Positions 11,387 to 22,354 of a stretch of 64,000 nucleotides of DNA are shown here, in pieces. Below the pieces are notes generated by a model that was given only the letters and a program-made list of their open reading frames with translations, was not told where the DNA came from and did not search any database. This DNA comes from Paramarasmius palmivorus (taxonomy: Eukaryota > Basidiomycota > Agaricomycetes > Agaricales > Marasmiaceae). Made by a program: the position numbers and the translations under genes. The stretch's first letter is position 1. Every line of letters starts with the position of its first letter. The stretch spans positions 1 to 64,000 of the forward strand of contig JAYKXP010000158.1 in assembly GCA_037176845.1 (NCBI GenBank), written 5' to 3'.

Positions 11387-12250
11387 TTGGAGGAGCTGTT
11401 AACACTAGCTCCATCAGTCTGTAAATTGTTGGCTCATAAATCCAGGTTTAGGAATGTGAATAAAAAGCCTATCTCATTGTTCTATGCTGAGTTACCCCAG
11501 ACCCAAGTGTTTACTATAACAACTGAAGTGCTGCAAGACCTTAATAGCAGTGACTTCATAGTGAACACATCAGAATTGTGCTATCCAGATGATACTTTCG
11601 AGACATTCTTTGATATTCTTGAGAAGGAGACAGATGAAATGCCTTCTGGGACCATTGTACATCGGGACATCATTGAATTTTACCTCAATGAGACCAACTC
11701 AGAAGGGAAAAAGATCATCTTGGTAGCTGCACCATCCGAAGATCTTAGATGCATATTCCCAAGGTTGAATGGACATCCAGATCCAATTGAAGGAATATTG
11801 GATATGGGTTCTATGATACTGTGCATTGATAAGAAGCAAGCTGTTGGAAGAGGGATTGAATGGGATCCGTCTACTGTATTGCATATGCAAAGTGCGAATG
11901 GCAGTCTAAATCGAACCCTTGGACTAGCTAGGAATGTACTCATGGAAATTGGTGATCTACAATTCCGTGCGCAGTTACATGTAGTAGAAAATATCAACCA
12001 TTGATTGGAAGGCCCTTTGAGTTGTTAACATGTACAGAAACTAAAGGAGCTAGGGATAGAAGCCTGGAGCTTACCTTGACCTGTCCTAACACAGGACATA
12101 AGATTCAGATGGGAACATATCTGAGAGGTAGAGGTGTTCAGATGGAAAAGGACAATGACAGAGGTTTAACACCTAGTGAACATCCTTCTGTTGGTCAAAA
12201 TGAGATGATGTGCAAGCAGACACAAATTTTCAGACTACCTCAATGAACTG
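11387..12250 (+). pseudogene. Ty3 retropepsin region (active site altered)
   Basis: A 205-codon open stretch ends in a retropepsin fold: PIEGILDMGSMI, then GIEWDPSTVLHMQSANGS and GLARNVLMEIGDLQF, with a GRPFELL flap/C-terminal motif in the next frame after a stop at 12002. The active-site triplet reads D-M-G where D-S-G or D-T-G is required. A TLTCPNTGHKIQ segment, typical of the sequence after this protease, follows. The altered triplet and the stop make it inactive. Confidence 0.75.
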
Positions 12251-12322
12251 TTAGAAGATTAGGGAGAGGTTGCACTGGAGATTGTAGCTGATGAAAGGGG
12301 TGAAATCACTGTAGAATCGTAC

Positions 12323-13560
12323 TTGGTTGCAGGAAATGGAAAATTTAGAAAAGATAAATTGGCTGAGATATATACTCAGGTGGCTAGAAAGACCCCTGAA
12401 GTGCAAGAGCACCTAGAACAGAGGTTAGAACACCTCTTAGAAAGTAATCTCACTCGATTGGAGGGTAGAGACTTCAAAGTAATGGTTGATCAAGTTAATT
12501 TACTGCTTGAGGATCATGCCAGAAGCTCCAGAAAGAGTGTGTGCGGTGAATACCTATATGAAGTGAATAATCAGATGCCTACCATGAATTTATATGACCT
12601 TGGACAAAGTCAGACAGAAGCTATTGAGGATGTGTATGATGTTTTCGGCAAATACAAGCCAGTGGCAAAGAAAGTATGACCTGTCAAAGCTACTTTACTG
12701 GAAGAATTCCATGTTAAATGTCATATTACCAGGGATCCATTAGAAGGAATGCCAGTACTACCTACCAATCCACCAGAATTTATTCCTGGTGAACACTATA
12801 CCAAAGAACGTAGTGAAATTAACGAGAACAACTTAGAAACAGGTCAGATATGGCCAGAAGAAATAAAACTCATACCTGCTATGATGAAAGGACAAGAGAT
12901 GGTGTTTGCATGGAATGCTAGTGAAGGAGGAAACTTCTGTATGGACTTCTTCCCACCAGTAAAATTCCCAGTATTACCACATGTCCCCTGGGTGGAAAAA
13001 GACATACCTTTACCATCAGGCATCAGGAATGAAGTATATTGTATCATTAAAGATAAAATCAGTGCAGGGGTTTACAAACCTTCTTGTTTGTCTTACCAAT
13101 TGAAATGGTTTACTGTCATAAAGAAAGATGGCAAGAGCCTTCAGATCATCCAGTCTTGAACCACTAAACAAGGTTACTATACAGTATTCTGGTATACCTC
13201 CAGCTATGACTGAAGTTGCTAGTAATTTTGCTGGTAGAGCTTGTATAGGACTGCTGGATATCTGGGTTGGTTACAATGAAAGGGAAATAGATCCTGAATC
13301 TAGAGATTTGACAATGTTCTAAACTCCATTTGGTCTGCATAGACTAGTGAAATTACCTATGAGATGGACAAATTCTGTTCCCATATTTCATGACGATGTA
13401 TGCTATATTTTCTGAGATGAAATACCTGAAATTACCATACCTTATGTCAATGATGTTTCGGTGAGAGGACTGGCAGATGAGTACAAGTTGGAAGAGGGTT
13501 CCTATGAGTGTATTCTGGAGAATCCTGGGATTAGACACTTTGTATGGCAGTTGATTTACC
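12323..13560 (+). pseudogene. Ty3 pol spacer and reverse transcriptase, truncated
   Basis: A 118-codon frame ends KYKPVAKKV, the conserved run just before RT in this lineage. RT then appears as KDIPLPSGIRNEVYCIIKDK, SCLSYQLKWFTVIKKDGKS, a decayed GYNEREIDPESRDLT block, TPFGLHRLVKLPMRWTNS and the catalytic box as YVNDVSVRG, where YIDD or YVDD is usual (second position Asn). Stops lie at 13157, 13319 and about 13414. The sequence ends at IRHFVWQLIY exactly where the foldback element starts, so the rest of RT, RNase H and integrase are missing. Confidence 0.75.
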
Positions 13561-13817
13561 ACCCCTTTTCAATTAAACTTGGACAATCTAAAAGACATTT
13601 TTTTGCATTAAATACCAACTTATCTTCAGGTAAATGTTTTCAAAGGGTTAGATAGGCATATCAAGAACCAAAACCAAGCAATATATTTTAAAAAAAGACA
13701 GATTCAAAAGGTCAGCATTTTATAAAAAGCAAGGCATAACATAGTGAAATTGAAGGTTTGTCAAAAGGGATATAAGATATCAGTGTTCCAAGAACCAAAT
13801 CAGGAAAGCAAAGGTGG

Positions 13818-13996
13818 TTTGTAAAAAGATGGGCATGAAGATAGGAAGATGACCAATTTGTAAAAAGGTGAACTTGGAGTTTTGTCGATTTGTAAAAAGG
13901 AGGAATCTTGAGCATGGGCAATTTGTAAAAAGGTGAAGCTGGGGTATAGGTGGTTTGTAAAATGCTGAAGCCAGAGTATGAGCAATTTGTAAAAAG
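13818..13996 (+). repeat. Left array of TTTGTAAAAAG motifs, 32-33 bp apart
   Basis: Motif starts are at 13818, 13857, 13889, 13922, 13954 (last bases altered) and 13986, giving spacings of 39, 32, 33, 32 and 32 bp. Weaker versions lie further out at 13757 and 13718. The phasing is close to three helical turns, as expected for protein-binding sites on one DNA face. Confidence 0.8.
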
Positions 13997-14313
13997 GCAT
14001 AGGCAATGCTGGATGAAGAGGCCAGGAGCTCACTGTCAGATTCTCTTGGTTGGCGCTGTGTCGATGGTAAATTGCAACTGTTCCCTACTTGAACTACCAC
14101 CAGGCTGAGTGGATGAAGGCAGTCTTTGGCTTGAACATGGTTTACAGGTTGAACTTGGCTGAGTTGACAATAGAGGTCGGCCAGCAGATGATGGAGGCCT
14201 CTTCTGGCTTTCTCAACTAGATGGTGGAGGCTTCTGACTGGGTGGAGGTGGTTGAGGATTGGTCTGCTCCCAGTTGGAAACCTTTTCAATAACCCAAAGT
14301 ACATCCTCTTCAC

Positions 14314-14493
14314 CTTTTTACAAACTACCTATACCCCGGCTTTACCTTTTTACAAATCACTCATACTCCCAGCTTCACCTTTTTACAAATTGCCCATGCT
14401 CAAGATTCCTCCTTTTTACAAATCGACAAAACTCCAAGTTCACCTTTTTACAAATTGGTCATCTTCCTATCTTCATGCCCATCTTTTTACAAA
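14314..14493 (-). repeat. Right array of the same motif, inverted
   Basis: CTTTTTACAAA starts at 14314, 14346, 14379, 14412, 14444 and 14483, with spacings 32, 33, 33, 32 and 39. This is the mirror image of the left array, including the odd 39-bp outer gap. A degenerate outer copy lies at 14544. Confidence 0.8.
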
Positions 14494-14756
14494 CTACCTT
14501 TGCTTTCCTGATTTGGTTCTTGGAACACTGATATCTTATATCCCTTTTGACAAACCTTCAATTTCACTATGTTATGCCTTGCTTTTTATAATGCTGACCT
14601 TTTGAATCTGCCTTTTTTTAAAATATATTGCTTGATTTTGGTTCTTGATATGCCTATCTAACCCTTTGTACAAAACATTTACCTGAAGATAAGTTGGTAT
14701 TTATAATGCAAAAAAAAATATCTTTTAGATTGTCCAAGTTTAATTGAAAAAGGGTG

Positions 14757-17651
14757 CAGAAACAGATGTGTATCTATGGATGTAGAGACTTAATAGTTGA
14801 AACAGATGATCTTCCTGAATGTTCTCCGTCTTCTTCTCAAGTAAGTTGACCCAGGTATGATAGTGATCCATATAATGTTTGTTCACTATCTGGTCAGCCT
14901 CATCTATCCATGCACGCTCCCACCCTTGCACCTTGAAATACTCCAGTTTCCGTCAAGGATCCAGCACTGACAATGGGGATTCAATAACAAAGATGTTGGG
15001 AACAACATAACAAGCACTTACCCATTGCAATTCTGTACATGCTTGATGCGTCTGTTAGTGTGTAGTATCTGTTGAGCATTTTCTTTGCTGCCAAAAGCCT
15101 GGTTTTGAGTGCTTCCAAGACTTGAATTCTGGTGACGCCAGCCTTGGTACGGGTCTCAACAATGTGACTAGCAACAAAACAATCAATTTTGTCGATTACA
15201 GGGATGACATCAGCAACTGTTGGTGAACGAGAGGAGAACAAGTCAGTGGCCTACTTGAGAACCTACAAGGAATCAGCATTGTAAACACATTGAACAACCT
15301 AACACACACCTTCAGTGTATCCTTCAGACTATCCAATACCTCCCATTCAGTCTTCCGCAGTTCCCAGTCCCATAACTTGTTCTCCACATCTGATGTGAAT
15401 GCGTTGATGGCATCTCGGTATTGCAAGGCAAATTCCAGCATGGTGTAGGTCGAGTTCCAACGTGTGCGTACATCCCGTGGGATGATGCAGATGGAAAGGC
15501 CTCTTTCAGCAAGGAGGGCACACCGGGCAGGTAGTAGTTTGGTGACGGAGTGGATGACTTTGAAGGAGATTGTGTGGATCTAGTGGCAACCAATTAGAGA
15601 ATTTCTTGGAATGGTACAATTTGAAATTTACCTTATGTAGCGCTTGTCATATAGGCACTATCTCTGTCTTGAGGTCAACAGCCTCGACGTCGTCAAGCAG
15701 TGACTTGGCGTCCAGCACCTCTTCTTCCTCAATATCATCCTCGGTCTCATTGCTTTTCCTCTGTGACTTTTTATCCTTCTCAAATTTTGCCAACTCCTGT
15801 CTCAATGTCCTAACTTCAACTTCATCCAGCTCTAGCTCATTAGAAATATCCTGTCCCTCAGCTAACTTCCAGATGATATTATCCTGGTCCTCCTCTTTTG
15901 ATGAATCAAACAGCTGCAAGAATGATTTCACAACAAGATTGATGGTATGAGCGAAGCATTGTACATGATGCTTCTGTCTGGGGTAAGTTTTGAGAAGAGG
16001 GAGGTGGTCAATCATGGCATCGTTGTTGGTAGCATTGTCACCAGTGATACAAAGGATCTTTGATGTGGTGTGTGAATGATACATCTTGAAGTTGCAGTCT
16101 GAACTGACCTTATTCCCGATTCCAAATGCCTTTAGCACCTTGGCAAACTCTTGCGTAAGTGTTATGCCTGTATGCAACTTCAGGGAACTACAATCAGTCA
16201 TTATTCAACCATTCAGAGGTCCAGATACCTTTGCAAGCTCCAGGAAGTCCAACAAGATGGTTGTTTGCTGTCCTTTGAGGATAATGTGAGCTGTAATAGC
16301 CACAAACGACTTGTGATTGCCCGAGGTCCAGGCATCAGTCGTAAAGTGGATGTCTCCCTGATATTCCTATTGTATTGGTGAGTTTCGTCATGCTGTGGTA
16401 TGAAGTAATAGACTTACACACAACATTTTCAAGATCCTTTTACAGGTTTGGGCAAAAGCTGTCTTGGTGTCTTGCAATACAACCATAGGATGTGGCAGCC
16501 AATAATGTGGACATCTGGTCTTCATTAGGTTGAGGAACCCACAGTCAGCAACAACTTCAAATGGCCTACAATTCTCGGAGACCCAGCAGACACATTCAAT
16601 ACTATGTCCTTGGTGAGTGCTTTGATCATGCTCGAGTGCTCATGATCTAATGTACCGTGTTTGAGCAGGTGTATGTTGTATTGCTGAGTATGTTCAAATA
16701 CCTGCCTTCCTTTAATTATCAAAGAGACCTTTTATATCAAGGTTGACTCCTTTCTTATCCCCCACCTTAGCTTGAACCTTATCAGGTGTCTCTCCAGAGT
16801 CTATAATGGCTTTGACAGCTTGACCCCCACAGCAGTGTATCACATGCTTTCTGAGGTTGCTGAGAGAGTTTGCGTCGGCTGTGTCCTGGTAGCGACGGAC
16901 ATCTAGCTTGCAGGCAGTGCAACGAAAGGTATGTGTTGGTTGTTTAAGTGGCCCACACTCTTCATAGAAAGGCTTTTCATAGAAGCCATAGATTGGGGAC
17001 TTCCAACCTTTCAAATGTCGCTCTTGGAGGCTGGTAAGCGGGTATCTGAGTTCTTGGATGAGATTGAGACTGACCAAGTATTTCCTTAGGAGTTTCAGCT
17101 TTCTTGGGCTCAACTTTTGATGTCTTGACATTGTCTTCACTGTCACTGTCATTGTCATCGTCTACATTGATAACTTGTACAGATGCTGGTCGAGGTGTGT
17201 CCTTGACTTTCTTCTTCTTCTTTGGATGCTTGACAGATACCTCAGTAGTGTCTGCGTTGTCTTCCTCTGCATCTGATTCAATGATGGCATGCTTGCGCTT
17301 CAATGGTTTCGAGGGACCGGGTTCTCATATAGTCTTTGCCTTTCCTTTACCACTATTACTCTTTGTTTTTGATGATGAAGCTAACAAGATTATCAGTTAT
17401 TTTATGAAAAATGGTTGCTGATTGCTATTGAGTGTACCTGTGGGTGGGGATACCCCTTTTTCCTTTGTGCTGGTGCCTCTGACACCCTTGGCCCAGTCTG
17501 CTGGTCGTTGATCTTGGCTTGCTGTGTCTATCGATGAAAGCTTGCGAGGACAAGATGCCTTTAATATATTATTGTCGAACACAGGGAATGGCGCCTTCAA
17601 CTTTGCTTTTGCCATGATAGTGTTGATAGGAAAGGGGAAGAAAGGAGTCAT
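14757..17651 (-). pseudogene. hAT family transposase, C-terminus lost
   Basis: It is readable in pieces that may be exons. An N-terminal Lys/Asp-rich segment (17303-17100) includes a KKKKK basic run. A BED finger FRCTACKLDVRRYQD with downstream H..C ligands follows (about 16930-16840). The catalytic core has CITGDNATNNDAMIDHL and VQCFAHTINLVVKS near 16060-15920, then an acidic insert with EEEE. An STYTMLEFALQYRD block lies near 15460-15415. The C-terminal WERAWIDEADQIVNKHY comes just before 14790. It would cut and paste DNA as a nuclear dimer. The final dimerisation motif is absent because the sequence ends at the foldback boundary; stops and frame changes between blocks could be introns or decay. 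Confidence 0.75.
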
Positions 17652-17835
17652 TCAAAATCTGTGACAAAGGGTGACAATGTTTCAAATTTGAAGCGCAATC
17701 CTGGATCACCTGATTAGCTAGTAGATGAATCATGTATATTCTAACTTTCTAAGGCCCTTTTACTTTGACGAAACTAAGCTACCTATAAACATGTAGTGAG
17801 CTGTAGCTTGGACATTGATGTGAAAGTCACAATGC

Positions 17836-17940
17836 TGCCGGGCCCACCGGGTTTGCCGGGTGTAAGAGCGGCAACCCGTATCCGTACCTGCCAGCGGGGA
17901 AACCCGTAAACTGGCCGTGACCCGGCTAACCTGTGCTGTT
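17836..17940. repeat. GC-rich subterminal repeats of the hAT element
   Basis: Repeated GGGCCCACCGGG, GCCGGG, GGCAACCCG, GGGGAAACCCG and GACCCGG units sit in otherwise AT-rich surroundings on the 5' side of the hAT transposase. This is typical of hAT ends that bind transposase. The exact terminus and 8-bp target duplication were not found. Confidence 0.5.
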
Positions 17941-17969
17941 CCTTACATGGGGCTGAAAAGCAAAAAACA

Positions 17970-18858
17970 GTGTGAAATCAGAAAATATGTCCCAAATCAC
18001 TTGGCTTTGACTGGACTAGGAGGTATGTGAAGGCGGCGCCGTCCAGGTCCCAATGTATTTGTAGTGTCAGTGGGTGGAGTGGGATAGTAGGCTCGAAATC
18101 ATACAGCTCTCGGAGATGATTCCACCAATTGTCACTAAAGTTACTGAGATATTTGACATATCCACCGATGGTTGTTGAAAACGTTCCTGCTGTGAATGGC
18201 ACCATGGCAACAGTAGAGTTGATGCTGTTTGCCTCGAAATGTCGGAAAGGGTGATCGACCTATGGGCTAGAGTCAATATAGTAGGAACTTGACAAAAAAA
18301 GTCACGTACAGCAGCTGCAACCATAGCAACACCCCCAGTGGGTTTGCCAAAGTTGATTTTGGATGACTTGACAGAGGCTGAGACCTTTTTCATCACTTCA
18401 ACAATGAAAACTGATTCGAACAGACCATCAGTATACTGCAGAAAATCAGCAACTATAAGAATTATGATACCCAAGTTACGCACCTAGTAGCCCAGTTTGC
18501 CTTTGCAGGCTGTACAACTGAATGGTGTTGGGCTAGAATAGAGCGCAGGCCTGTCATCTTGTAACGCCCAAGAACAGTACTGCTTAACAGAATCGGGCTT
18601 GTCCACAAACTGTGGATCATGTTTAAAGAAGTCTTTCACAACACCTGCAGATATTTGGCCTATTGTTGTCCTACAATCTCCAATATGCTGATAGGACTGT
18701 TTAAATGTAAGCACTGAGAACTTTGAACGGCAGGAAGAAACACGTACCATCTTGTACGAATGTAGATGCCTAAGACTCACCTCATTGACCCCTGCCCTAT
18801 TGCCTGTAGCCTGTTTGGCCCCAGCAGGATTATCAATGTCACTATCCTGCAACCCCCC
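17970..18858 (-). pseudogene. Unknown basidiomycete gene fragment, possibly DUF6532-like
   Basis: Minus-strand blocks joined by plausible 50-90 nt introns read DCRTTIGQISAGVVKDFF, then SPTPFSCTACKGKL, then KINFGKPTGGVAMVAAAV, DHPFRHFEANS and SDNWWNHLRELYDFEPT. The last part resembles the end of the fungal DUF6532 domain (a family of unknown function), but only loosely. The CTAC pair recalls the neighbouring hAT BED finger, so a second hAT relative cannot be excluded. The 5' end is cut at 18859 by the long LTR. Confidence 0.35.
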
Positions 18859-20167
18859 TGTGATGGAGCGTAGCTTTTTCCTTTCATTTCTCTAAGTCCC
18901 CTTATCTATTTTCTTATCTTCATCTTATCATTTTCCACTTATATCGTGTACAGCCTCTCATCCACCAGAACATTCTACATCATTCTTCCATTGTTCTACA
19001 TCTTTCTGTTGATATGGTCCAAAATATAAATCGCATATCTAGACGAATATTCTTGCCTTCAACAAGTTTTAATATGCTTGATAAGGGAAACAAGAGCACT
19101 AGTGTGAGCCCGAGCAGCTAGTGAAAGCGGACTTAGGCTCTAACAAAGAGTAACTAGCTGTCTATACGCTTGTTCATGGATCGTATGATCAGGCTATGGT
19201 AGCTGGGGACTTAGCCATGCATGCTAGACGTGTCTGAAAACTGTAGGACTGTCTATACTAGAAAGACGGTTGTCGTGTCATCTATAGAAACGCTGTGGAA
19301 TTGGCTATAGACTTCTTATGAGGCTATACAACTGATCTGGAAGAGTTGTTGTGACTAGAGACCTTGAATAATGTCTGCGACCAAGGGGATTTGAACTTGG
19401 CACAGAATAGACGCATAGGCGTAGAGACACGTTGTTGACTGACCAGTCTAGACGCTGGCAGGATATGATAGAAAGAGGATCTTCCACTCTAGGAGGAAGC
19501 GCGCATGTTGCAGCTTGGATTAATCCGAAGCTCTCAGCATAGCTTAGTAAAATCAACAAGATCCGAAGCTAGACAGCCGAAAATCGACTTGATAAGCAAG
19601 CAAGGTTTTAGGGTTTTATGCTAGCCGCTTACTACAAGCGAGTTACTTGCCCAGGACATTTCGGACTCATTGCCAAAAGGTGTAGATCCGAAACCAACCA
19701 GAGAATTATATCTCAGAGGAGAGACCGTACCTTTCCCCTGGCTAGACAAAGTGCTAGCTAGGAATGGTGATAGAATTATGCATTCTTGAACCTAGAAGAA
19801 TATAGAAGAATAGACTCTAAGGGAGGAACTCAAAGGGAAGATGTCTAGGCAGTTCCTGACGATATCCGATACCGAGGAGAGCCGTCTCCGCTCAACAGCT
19901 ATGTACCATGTGGTCTAGCAAGAGTGAGTCAGCACAAGGAAGAAGGATAGTCCACCAAGCGATTTCCGACGTGGAGCTAGCCAAATATTTGGAACTGCTT
20001 TCAGGACCAAAATACGAATAAACCCAGAATATGGACGGAAGATCGTCTAAAAAGAATATTTCATTTCCTTCTTAAGTAGTTCTATACCTTATATGGGCAG
20101 TGAGCCATCGGAATCATAGCTAGAAGTATGTATTTGTAGATTATGGGTAAATAGGACAGCTAGAGGG

Positions 20168-20176
20168 TATATAAGC
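20168..20176 (+). promoter_or_regulatory. TATA box of long LTR A
   Basis: TATATAAGC lies about 920 bp before the proposed LTR end and about 240 bp upstream of the hairpin array. The other long LTR has TATATAAGC at about 30111 in an equivalent place. Confidence 0.5.
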
Positions 20177-20407
20177 TGGCCCATTTCAATACGAAAAGGA
20201 AGCAAGTAGATCCCCCCACTGTCAGATAGCACAGAGCAATCAACAACTTTGGAACTTGACTTCAGAGAATATTTAAGAATATACCCCACCTGACACAGAG
20301 TCAGTGATTTGCTACTTGTATAGCTGTGATAAGCGTACAGTAGTCTCTTGAATAGAACATACTGAGTTGCGTCTAGACGGGATTTGACTTGACCACCGAG
20401 GTTTGGA

Positions 20408-20577
20408 GTACTAGGGACTCCCACCTAAGTTGAGGTACTGAGGACAGAGGGCCTCCTACCTAAGTTTGAGATATAGAGGACAGAGGGCCTCCTTATCTAT
20501 TGTAACTGAAGTATTGTGGACAGAGGGCCACCTTACTTATTGTTTTGGCACTGAGGACTGAGGGCCTCCCATTGCCA
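20408..20577 (+). repeat. Tandem hairpin array with compensatory stems (LTR A)
   Basis: Four units share the core GG-ACAGAGGG-CC or GGACTGAGGGCC, spaced about 40-55 bp. A fifth, simpler stem GGAGT/ACTCC (about 20405-20421) comes first. The outer stems pair but differ between units: AGGTA/TACCT, AGATA/TATCT, AAGTA/TACTT and GGCA/TGCC. The inner stems are GAGG/CCTC in three units and GTGG/CCAC in one. They lie downstream of the TATA box and so would be in the RNA. Confidence 0.7.
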
Positions 20578-21045
20578 CATATTGGTCATTGTTGAACTTG
20601 TTTGGAATCGATCCAGTTTGGATATTGAAGAGGCTAGCTGCACTTGGGCACTATCCTGTTGCATTTTGTTGATTTCTTTGTTCGTTGGATACGAATATAC
20701 ACCTTATACCTTTCTCTATACCACGCACCTTTGTTGTTCGTTGGTCTAGATCGAGTACTAGAGTGTCTATAGCGATAATACATCGTTTCTTGATCTTACT
20801 ACCGTGCGGAACCTTTGCCAACGCCGAGCCATCCTCGCACAAAAGAGGTTGAGTTGTGTTTTGTTGTCTCTAGACGGCCTTACACCAATTGAACCCATTC
20901 ATCTGGAGCCCACCGCGAGGGGTGGTTCTAGTTAGAAAAAGAAACACTTTTATTTGAGCTATATTGCTTGAAACGAAATCTATACCAATAGGCTTGTCAA
21001 TTTAAGCCAAACCCTTTAGTCTTGTGTTGTACAAACCAAGGCTAG

Positions 21046-22349
21046 AATAAAAACGTTGATTGTATCCAGAAGCTAGCGGTCACAATTCCTCCGCGAACTT
21101 CCAGAAACTCTCAGCAAGCCGGATCTGAATATATAGATCCGTACGCCCGAAAGACTAAGTCCAAGTCCAAGGGAAAACAAAAGGCATCGACTGCTAGACC
21201 AGTAGTAGATCCATCTAGTTCGAGTTCAGATAACCGAACGAACCCCCAAAACACTAGTGGAGAACCCAGTAGTGACATACCACCTACGGTGTCGATTGTA
21301 CCTGTGCTAGACGAGTTCACGTTTAGAGCAGAGTTACCTGAAACGCCGCAGATCCCAAAAGGAGCGTCTAGAGACTCGATCTTTAGATTTCCACGCGAAT
21401 ACCAAGCTCAGAAGCGCAAGCTACTGAAAGCTATCGCAAGACGACACTTTGTACATAAACCTATCAAAGTTGTTATAAGAAGAATCGCTAAGCCATCTAT
21501 ACCCAAGATGCCTGAAGCAAACAATGAATTTAGGGAAGCCTGGAATCGGCTGACCGCCTCTGGGGCATCCCAGATAAAAGCGGACAAGATGTCTAAGGTT
21601 AAGAAGCCTAAAGAGTTAGAAGGGTTGAACCCAGAAGACTTTGAAAGGTGGTACGAAGATCTAGACATTATGTTCCAAGAGGGAGGCGTCACAGAAGAAG
21701 ATGCACAGATCTATCTGGCGATGCGATACCTCCAATATGAATTAAGAAAGACTATGGAAGATGTTTCATTGTCTAGAGGGTTTTCCTATGACAAGTTCAT
21801 TAAGGACCTCAAGAGAGAGTTGGGTGTCAAAGATTCGATGCAAGGCTTGACGGCTAGACTGGAGAATATTCTCAAACAGTTCAAACTGATCAAGTTAAAT
21901 GTTGATGAAGCGAGATTGAGGACTTATGTGCGCTATTTCAAGCGAGAAGCAGAGAAGCTAAGAAAGGAACCTGCCTTGCTCTCTAATATCACGCTAGTGC
22001 TAAAGTTCTTGAGCGAATTGTGGACCGTCTAGAACGTAAGTGAGGAGATAAATATGAGGCGAATCAGGAAGATAGCCGACGGATTGATGACCCGTATACT
22101 CTAGACGAGGTTATGCAAACTGCGATATCGATCTGTACCTCTAATGTTGGCGCACTCTATGGACAGCTTCCTAGAGTTAGCTTTAATGATGTGAAGGCTG
22201 AAGAAGTCGACGAAGACTATGGCCGACATGCACTGACTCCTGCGCCTGCGATTCTAAAGAGAGAATCTATTAAGACGGAGCCTAGAGATGACGAGTGGGG
22301 CCTGAAGATTTCATCTTCAGTAGATAAACTGTCACAGATTTCGGCCTAA
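21046..22349 (+). pseudogene. Ty3/gypsy gag of element A
   Basis: An open frame starts after a stop at 21043 and runs to a stop at 22030. A frame change near 22000-22040 then gives the gag C-terminal part (DDPYTLDEVMQTAISICTS ... DDEWGLKISSSV) to 22349. The body has KPKELEGLNPEDFERWYED and a helical capsid run (NVDEARLRTYVRYFKREAEK). The first in-frame ATG is only at 21508, so either the start lies elsewhere (splicing), a non-AUG start is used, or the ATG has been lost. It ends before any zinc knuckle where the next LTR begins. Confidence 0.7.
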
Positions 22350-22354
22350 GCCCC

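Larger units (their letters stand above)
8830..13560 (+). mobile_element. Ty3/gypsy gag-pol remnant, truncated in RT
   Basis: Gag, a CCHC knuckle, retropepsin, a spacer ending KYKPVAKKV and the start of reverse transcriptase follow each other on the plus strand, across about seven frame changes or stops. The order is Ty3-like. The element has no visible 5' LTR and stops abruptly inside RT where the foldback element at 13560 begins. Gag is split by a 1.0-kb inverted-repeat element (9030-10064). The gag resembles the one at about 21.9 kb (similar spacing of charged residues and an L..E...Y...F..E.. pattern), so the two belong to one broad lineage. Confidence 0.75.
13560..14756. mobile_element. 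Foldback element with long inverted repeats and phased motif arrays
   Basis: The outermost bases CACCCCTTTTCAATTAAACT (13560-) reappear inverted at the other end (-14756) with one difference. The inverted homology continues for roughly 430-450 bp on each side around a 300-bp centre. Each arm carries a series of TTTGTAAAAAG motifs (CTTTTTACAAA on the other arm) at nearly constant 32-33-bp spacing. Open frames crossing the arms are only translations of this repeat. The element lies exactly between a truncated Ty3 RT and a truncated hAT transposase. No target duplication is evident. Confidence 0.75.
14740..17940 (-). mobile_element. hAT transposon, 3' end cut by foldback element
   Basis: A hAT transposase gene with a BED-type zinc finger occupies 17651-14757 on the minus strand. 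Its putative terminal region at 17836-17940 is GC-rich and full of short CCGGG/CCCGG/AACCCGTA repeats, the usual composition of hAT subterminal DNA. The other terminus is missing: the coding sequence runs to 14757 and is replaced there by the foldback element. Confidence 0.7.
18859..21084 (+). repeat. Very long LTR (5' LTR of Ty3 element A)
   Basis: The segment begins TGTGATGG and ends GGTCACA, a TG..CA pair with a 5-bp inverted end (TGTGA/TCACA). It lies directly before an open gag frame. It holds no coding sequence but has a TATA box (TATATAAG, about 20168) and, about 260 bp downstream of it, an array of related hairpins (20408-20575). It is rich in CTAG. At 2.2 kb it is unusually long for a fungal LTR, and its right boundary is a judgement from sequence ends only. 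Confidence 0.5.

Noticed and set aside
13818..14493. CRISPR-like regularly spaced short repeats
   Set aside because: The repeat is only 11 bp, the intervals are similar rather than unique spacers, the two arrays are inverted copies, and the genome is eukaryotic.
13780..14605. Long open frames rich in FYK, FLQ and LFTN repeats on both strands
   Set aside because: They are translations of the TTTGTAAAAAG motif arrays in the foldback arms; the same frames occur mirrored on both arms and have no domain.
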